A stretch of DNA of 10,322 nt from Opitutales bacterium. Its GTDB lineage: Bacteria > Verrucomicrobiota > Verrucomicrobiia > Opitutales > Intestinicryptomonadaceae. Location: NCBI GenBank assembly GCA_021641325.1, contig JAJXPD010000070.1, forward strand, positions 1-10,322, in the 5' to 3' direction. How positions within the stretch are numbered: the stretch's first letter is position 1; the number at the start of each line of letters is the position of its first letter. Made by a program: the position numbers and the translations under genes. Shown here one piece after another: positions 6,258 through 10,322 of this stretch. The notes beneath the pieces were generated by a model. It ran no database searches. It saw nothing but the letters and a program-made list of their open reading frames with translations, and had not been told where the DNA came from.

Positions 6258-7649
6258 TCAGACGATTTCGCCTTCAAGGGCTGTGATTGTAGCCTTTGCG
6301 ATTTTTACGTTTACGAGCTTGCCTATTAGGTCAGGCGAGGCGCGGAAAATGGTCTTTCTGTGGGTGCGGGTGCGCCCCATGAAAAGGCTTTCGCCGCGTT
6401 TTGCGGGAGCTTCCACAAGTATCTCCTGCGTAGTGCCTACGAGCTTGTCGTGGTAGCGCATTGACTGCTCGGCGAGGTCTGCAAGCAGTATCTGGTTGCG
6501 GGCTTCCTTGACTTCTTCGGGCACGGAGTCGGGCAATTCTGCCGATTTTGTTCCCGTTCTGGGACTGTATTTGAAGATGAACGCCATGTCGAAGTCCGCC
6601 GCCTTGAAAACCCTGCGCGTTTCGTCGAAATCGGCGTCGGTTTCGTCGGGATAGCCCACTATTACGTCGGTCGAAATGGAGATATTCGGCTTGCGCGAGC
6701 GCAGTTTTTCGACAATTTCCAGAAATTTTTCAGCAGTGTACGGACGCCTCATCTCCTTCAAAATGCGGTTGCTTCCCGATTGGAGCGGAAGGTGGACGTA
6801 TTCGCAAAGTTTTGGAATGTCGGCATATGCGTCTATGAGGTCGCCTCCGAAAAACGCGGGGTGGGGCGATGTGAAGCGAATGCGGGCGATTCCGTCAACT
6901 GCGTTTATTTTTTCCAGCAGGCGCACGAATTCCGTCTTGCCGTTTGTCTTTCCGAGTTCGCGCCCGAAAGCGTTTACGACCTGTCCCAAAAGGGTAATTT
7001 CGCGCACGCCCGCGTCGGCGAGTTTTTTGACTTCCCCGACGATGTCGTCGGTCGGCCGCGAGCGTTGCGCCCCGCGTACTTTCGGCACAATGCAGTAGGA
7101 GCAGTTCATTTGGCAGCCCTGCATTATCGAGACGAACGCGCACGACTTTCTTGTTCCCGTAATGGGAAGGTGTTTGTTGATGAAAAGGTGCGAGGTTTTG
7201 TCGTCGGAGATGTCTACTATTGCCGCGCTCGTTTTTGGGGTGCGTTTTGCGCCGAGGGGAAGTTGGGGGTGTCTGATTCCGCGTTTGCGCATTTCGCAGA
7301 TTTCTATTGCGATGTCGGCAACTCTGTGGGTCTGGCGCGCGCCCGCAACGAAGTCCAAGTCGGGCAGAAGTTTGACGAGTTCCGCGCCCCTGTTTTGCGC
7401 CATGCAGCCCGCGACGCCGACCACGGGAAAGTCTTTGCCGAAAGGCTTGCGCAGCCAGACGAGGTGTCCGAGCTTGCCTATTGCCTTTTGTTCCGCCTGT
7501 TCGCGCACGGAGCACGTGTTTACAACGGCGACGTCGCATTCGTTTTCGTCTTCGGTAATTTCCCAGCCGCGTTCGAGAAACTGCGCCGCGATATTTTCGG
7601 AATCGCGGTCGTTCATCTGGCAGCCGTATGTTCTGATGTAGACTTTCAC
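6258..7649 (-). CDS. miaB: tRNA-2-methylthio-N6-isopentenyladenosine synthase
   Basis: This radical SAM methylthiotransferase modifies A37 of tRNAs reading UNN codons, after isopentenylation by MiaA. The 463-residue product (E. coli: 474) has the N-terminal UPF0004 domain with auxiliary-cluster cysteines Cys10 (YGCQMN), Cys46 (NTCSVRE) and Cys82 (GCMAQ). The radical SAM motif CX3CX2C is at Cys179, Cys183 and Cys186, and a TRAM tRNA-binding domain covers about 400-463. GCQMN and LGQVVNAF (usually LGQNVNAY) favour MiaB over RimO or MtaB. The start is taken as GTG at 7649, giving MKVYIRTYGCQ; the frame runs on to a TTG at 7730, but the extension is not MiaB-like. No good ribosome binding site lies at normal distance; an AAGGA is 17 nt away. 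It is the first clear gene of the leftward cluster. Confidence 0.94.
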   Translation of the reverse strand: MKVYIRTYGCQMNDRDSENIAAQFLERGWEITEDENECDVAVVNTCSVREQAEQKAIGKLGHLVWLRKPFGKDFPVVGVAGCMAQNRGAELVKLLPDLDFVAGARQTHRVADIAIEICEMRKRGIRHPQLPLGAKRTPKTSAAIVDISDDKTSHLFINKHLPITGTRKSCAFVSIMQGCQMNCSYCIVPKVRGAQRSRPTDDIVGEVKKLADAGVREITLLGQVVNAFGRELGKTNGKTEFVRLLEKINAVDGIARIRFTSPHPAFFGGDLIDAYADIPKLCEYVHLPLQSGSNRILKEMRRPYTAEKFLEIVEKLRSRKPNISISTDVIVGYPDETDADFDETRRVFKAADFDMAFIFKYSPRTGTKSAELPDSVPEEVKEARNQILLADLAEQSMRYHDKLVGTTQEILVEAPAKRGESLFMGRTRTHRKTIFRASPDLIGKLVNVKIAKATITALEGEIV

Positions 7650-7738
7650 TTCTTGAAAACTTTTTTTCCTTGAAATTCGGGGACAAATGTCGCTTTCTCT
7701 ATTGCTTGGAAATCCGCGTCGGCGACACAATCCGACAT
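7646..7738 (-). CDS. Possible 30-residue ORF overlapping the miaB start
   Basis: An ATG at 7738 opens a 30-codon frame (starting MSDCVADADFQ) whose TGA overlaps the miaB GTG start as GTGA, the classic coupling overlap. Third positions resemble those of neighbouring genes. No Shine-Dalgarno precedes it and I recognise no family. It could be a short leader ORF that delivers ribosomes to the poorly marked miaB start, or a chance frame in the 149-bp divergent interval shared with the carboxyltransferase gene. Confidence 0.28.
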   Translation of the reverse strand: MSDCVADADFQAIEKATFVPEFQGKKVFKK

Positions 7739-7798
7739 TATGGGGCGGATTTTCTCAAACTTTGGAAGAAAGTAAAAGTCTAAAATATTTAAAAAAAT

Positions 7799-9253
7799 AT
7801 GAAACCTGTAATATTCAACAACACGGTTTTGCGCGACGGACACCAGTCGCTTGCGGCAACCCGCATGACGACCGACATGATGCTTCCCGCGTGCCCGATT
7901 CTCGATTCCATGGGCTTCGGCGCGCTCGAAACATGGGGCGGCGCAACGATAGATTCGGGGCTTCGCTTCCTCGGCGAATTTCCGTTCGACAGGCTCGACG
8001 CCCTCAAAAAGGCGTGCCCGAAGACAAAGCACATGATGCTTTTTAGGGGGCAGAATATCGTCGCCTACGCGCACTTCCCCGACGACGTCGTTCAGGCGTT
8101 CGTCAAGGCTTCGGCAAAGCACGGAATGGACATATTCCGCATTTTCGACGCTCTCAACGACCCGCGCAACCTCGAATGCGCAATCAAGGCGGTCAACGAG
8201 GCGGGCAAAGAGGCGCACGGCACAATCTGCTACACAAAAAGCCCCGTGCACACGGTCGAAAGCTTTGTAAAACTGGGCTGCCAGCTTGAAGACTTGGGCT
8301 GCTCGGCGGTGGTAATCAAGGACATGGCGGGGCTTATTCCGCCGTACGTCACCTACGAAATCGTCAAGGGTTTGAAGAAAAACATCAAGATTCCCGTGTG
8401 GCTGCACACGCACGACACCGCGGGAATGGGCGCGGTTTCCTACTACGCGGCAATCGACGCGGGCGTGGACGCCGTCGACGTCTCGATTTCGCCTTTCGCA
8501 AACGGCACTGGTCAGCCCGATACCGCCCGCATGCTCGCAATGCTCGAAGACCACGCAAGAAAGCCCGACTACGACCTCAAAAAACTCGCCGAACTGCGCG
8601 AATATTTCAAGGGCGTCTACGACAAGCTCGGCTTCTACGAAAACCCGAAAAACGAGGTTATCGACACCGACGCGCTCGTCTACCAAGTCCCCGGCGGCAT
8701 GCTCTCGAACTTCCGCGTACAGCTCAAAGAGCAGAAAATGGAGGACAAGTTCGAGGAGGTTTTTGCGGAAGTCCCCTACGTCCGCGAAAAGCTTGGCTGG
8801 ATTCCGCTCGTAACGCCGACCTCGCAGATTGTCGGCACGCAGGCTATGATGAACGTGAAATTCGGACGCTGGAAGATGTTTACGCCGCAGGCAATGGACA
8901 TCGCCCTCGGCTACTACGGGCGCACGCCCGCTCCCGTAGACCCCGAAGTCCGCGCGCTGGCGCAGAAGATTTCGGGCAAAGAGCCCATCGACTGCCGCCC
9001 CGCCGACCTCAAACCCGCGGGCATGGAAGACCTGCGCAAGCAGCTCCGCGCAAAGGGAATCAAGGACGACGACGAACATTGCGTCATCTACGCCATGTTC
9101 CCGCAGCAGCTCGAAGACCTCTACACGAAGCCGCGCGACGCCTACAAACTCAAATCGCCCGCCGACAAGAAACCCGCGGGCGCGGGCGTTTCGCCGCAGA
9201 AGTTCGACATCACAATCGACGGTGTCAGGAAGCACGTCGAAGTCAGCATGTAG
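7799..9253 (+). CDS. Carboxyltransferase subunit, OadA / transcarboxylase 5S family, no biotinyl domain
   Basis: The protein is a TIM-barrel carboxyltransferase that moves CO2 between carboxybiotin and pyruvate/oxaloacetate, as in oxaloacetate decarboxylase alpha, pyruvate carboxylase subunit B and transcarboxylase 5S. Visible are LRDGHQSLAATRM (Asp13 metal ligand), the carbamylated-lysine motif VIKDMAGL (Lys174), metal ligands His203 and His205 in LHTHDTAGM, and the DVSISPFANGTGQP block. The conserved carboxylase domain follows (about 290-450). At 484 residues it stops after a linker and one strand (KFDITIDGVRKHVEV) where fused OadA proteins (~590) go on to a biotinyl domain with an MKM lysine. 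A biotin carrier must come from another gene, as in Propionibacterium transcarboxylase. The ATG at 7799 has no Shine-Dalgarno. Na+-pump decarboxylase versus transcarboxylase cannot be decided, so no symbol is given. Confidence 0.9.
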   Translation: MKPVIFNNTVLRDGHQSLAATRMTTDMMLPACPILDSMGFGALETWGGATIDSGLRFLGEFPFDRLDALKKACPKTKHMMLFRGQNIVAYAHFPDDVVQAFVKASAKHGMDIFRIFDALNDPRNLECAIKAVNEAGKEAHGTICYTKSPVHTVESFVKLGCQLEDLGCSAVVIKDMAGLIPPYVTYEIVKGLKKNIKIPVWLHTHDTAGMGAVSYYAAIDAGVDAVDVSISPFANGTGQPDTARMLAMLEDHARKPDYDLKKLAELREYFKGVYDKLGFYENPKNEVIDTDALVYQVPGGMLSNFRVQLKEQKMEDKFEEVFAEVPYVREKLGWIPLVTPTSQIVGTQAMMNVKFGRWKMFTPQAMDIALGYYGRTPAPVDPEVRALAQKISGKEPIDCRPADLKPAGMEDLRKQLRAKGIKDDDEHCVIYAMFPQQLEDLYTKPRDAYKLKSPADKKPAGAGVSPQKFDITIDGVRKHVEVSM

Positions 9254-9274
9254 CGCGGGGCTTCCCCATTCCGA

Positions 9275-9306
9275 AACGCCGACCGCAAAGGTTCGGCGTT
9301 TTTTTT
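9275..9306 (+). terminator. Rho-independent terminator of the carboxyltransferase gene
   Basis: AACGCCGA (9275-9282) pairs with TCGGCGTT (9293-9300). The stem is extended by CC/GG across a single bulged T, with a GCAAA loop and T-tract 9299-9306. It starts 21 bp after the stop codon, confirming that no co-transcribed biotin-carrier gene follows directly. Confidence 0.88.
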
Positions 9307-9363
9307 GCGCAATGCCGATTTTGATGTTTCAATTTTTCCGCCGATGGCTTAACTTTACGGACT

Positions 9364-10098
9364 ATGGGCAGGATTTTTCTTTTTTGCGCCGCTTTTGCCG
9401 CCTGTCTTTTGACGGCGGCTTGCGGAACGTTTCAACGCACGGTGGAAGTGCGCGACGCCGATACGGGTGTTCCCGTATCGGGAGCGTTTGTGTACGCTTC
9501 CACCGCCGACATCGTCGCGCCGTTTGCGCCGTGCGGGCTTTACAAGACGGACGCTTCGGGCAGGGTCAAAATAGACGACACCGCCCGCGTCTTGACGATA
9601 ATTTCGGGCAAGGAAGGCTACGACTTGGCGACGGTCTGCGACGAGGGCATAAAAATCGGCGACGAGCTTAAAACCGAGTTGAAGCTCAAACGCGAAAATC
9701 CGTCCGCCCGCCACCCCGCGCGGGTCTTGGCGTTCAGGGCGTTTCCCTCCGACGCCGGCGAAATCGTCAACGAAATGTCGGCGTACTTCGGCAGGCGCAA
9801 CACAATCATGACGACAATCGGGCAGGAGTATGTGATAGACGCAAAATTCGTCGTTCGCGACCACTCCACAAAACGCCCGATTCCCGACGCCATGGTGCAC
9901 GTCCGCCAGCGCATGCCGCTTTTCGGTCAGCACGAGTACGTTGTTGCGTCAAACTCGAAGGGCGTTGCGACAGTGCCGCTCGAACTCAACTACGCAAGGC
10001 TTGTCATAGACGCGGGCAAGGAGGGCTACGCCCCCACGAAAAAGTTTTCGCCCGACCTCTACAAACACGGCGTCTACTATGTGGAGCTTTGCCGATAG
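9364..10098 (+). CDS. Putative lipoprotein with two carboxypeptidase-regulatory-like repeats
   Basis: The 244-residue product has a hydrophobic N-terminus ending in a lipobox-like LLTAAC (lipidated Cys20). Thr at -3 is less usual, so lipidation is likely but not certain. The rest holds two similar beta-sandwich units, about 26-110 and 161-244. Each has the pattern of carboxypeptidase-regulatory-like/PEGA modules: V-x-D-x-x-T/S-x-x-P-(I/V)-x-x-A at the front, a middle S/DxxGxx turn, and KEGY near the end (83-86 and 219-222). Such modules usually serve binding or structural roles on the envelope; no enzyme motif is seen. The ATG at 9364 follows a weak CGGA. It stands alone after a terminator and I recognise no specific family. 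Confidence 0.75.
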   Translation: MGRIFLFCAAFAACLLTAACGTFQRTVEVRDADTGVPVSGAFVYASTADIVAPFAPCGLYKTDASGRVKIDDTARVLTIISGKEGYDLATVCDEGIKIGDELKTELKLKRENPSARHPARVLAFRAFPSDAGEIVNEMSAYFGRRNTIMTTIGQEYVIDAKFVVRDHSTKRPIPDAMVHVRQRMPLFGQHEYVVASNSKGVATVPLELNYARLVIDAGKEGYAPTKKFSPDLYKHGVYYVELCR

Positions 10099-10128
10099 CC
10101 CCGCGCGGGAGATTCCGCAAGACCCGTG

Positions 10129-10251
10129 ATGGTGGTCTCCGACACTTCCGAATTTTCGCGCCGACAAACCGATATTCCCCTTTGGGAGCGTTTCAAAAAA
10201 TACTACTACAAGGCGGGCGGGACAATAAAATACATAAGCGAAACCCGATAG
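10129..10251 (+). CDS. Possible 40-residue ORF, unrecognised
   Basis: ATG at 10129 (GTG at 10126 is also in frame) opens 40 codons ending in TAG at 10249-10251. The product is basic and aromatic at its C-terminal half (WERFKKYYYKAGG). A GGGAG at 10107-10111 is too far away to be a normal ribosome binding site. It starts 30 bp after the lipoprotein. It may be a small gene, the tail of a decayed gene, or chance. Confidence 0.25.
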   Translation: MVVSDTSEFSRRQTDIPLWERFKKYYYKAGGTIKYISETR

Positions 10252-10322
10252 GCAGCGCGGTCTTGTTTGCCGCGGGCTGGCGTTCCGCCGCGCATCGGGG
10301 GCTTCCCGCGCTTCCGCCTTTT
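10252..10322. other. GC-rich, gene-free end of the window
   Basis: Several short GC-rich inverted repeats occur here (for example CGCGG and CCGCG around 10256-10281), and the window ends in TTTT. This could be a terminator whose T-tract is cut by the edge, but no single stem stands out. Confidence 0.2.

Noticed and set aside
7646..9235. A 529-codon open frame antisense to the carboxyltransferase gene
   Set aside because: Same codon-bias effect; the product is biased and unrecognisable. Only its last 30 codons lie outside the sense gene, and those are listed separately as a possible small ORF.

Overview
The window reads as chromosomal DNA of an anaerobic, fermenting bacterium, most likely a Verrucomicrobiota member (Opitutae-like). 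This assignment is an inference. It rests on a PEP-CTERM sorting tail (PEP, a hydrophobic stretch, then RRRK) on a secreted protein, GC-rich codon use, near absence of Shine-Dalgarno sequences before most genes, and a mix of pyruvate formate-lyase, its activase and a biotin-dependent carboxyltransferase subunit. No mobile element, CRISPR array, tRNA or rRNA was seen.

Layout. (1) 1-36, minus strand: the first 12 codons of an exported protein, divergent from pflB. (2) 268-2514: pflB, closed by a strong terminator. (3) 2515-2830: a 316-bp regulatory interval carrying two identical 15-bp dyads exactly 177 bp apart; the second overlaps the putative -35 of the next gene. (4) 2831-3826: a small PEP-CTERM secreted protein, followed by two terminators that share a 12-nt sequence. 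A consensus -10 box lies between them. (5) 4027-4782: pflA, the radical-SAM activase for PflB. (6) 4956-7649, minus strand: an apparent operon miaB - DUF2156 acyltransferase-like gene - GNAT acetyltransferase, convergent with pflA. (7) 7799-9253: a carboxyltransferase subunit of the oxaloacetate decarboxylase alpha/transcarboxylase 5S family that lacks its biotinyl domain, closed by a terminator. (8) 9364-10098: a lipoprotein with two carboxypeptidase-regulatory-like repeats, then a possible 40-codon ORF and GC-rich DNA to the edge.

How the genes fit together. PflB cleaves pyruvate to acetyl-CoA and formate without oxygen, and PflA installs its glycyl radical. The carboxyltransferase subunit also acts at the pyruvate/oxaloacetate node, so three genes touch the same metabolite. 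The PEP-CTERM gene sits between pflB and pflA, but terminators on both sides and its own strong ribosome binding site suggest it is a separately controlled unit. The miaB cluster modifies tRNA and carries two acetyltransferase-fold proteins of unknown substrate.

Most of the window is ordinary housekeeping sequence. The least explained signals are the twin dyads before the PEP-CTERM gene and the promoter-plus-terminator unit just upstream of pflA.
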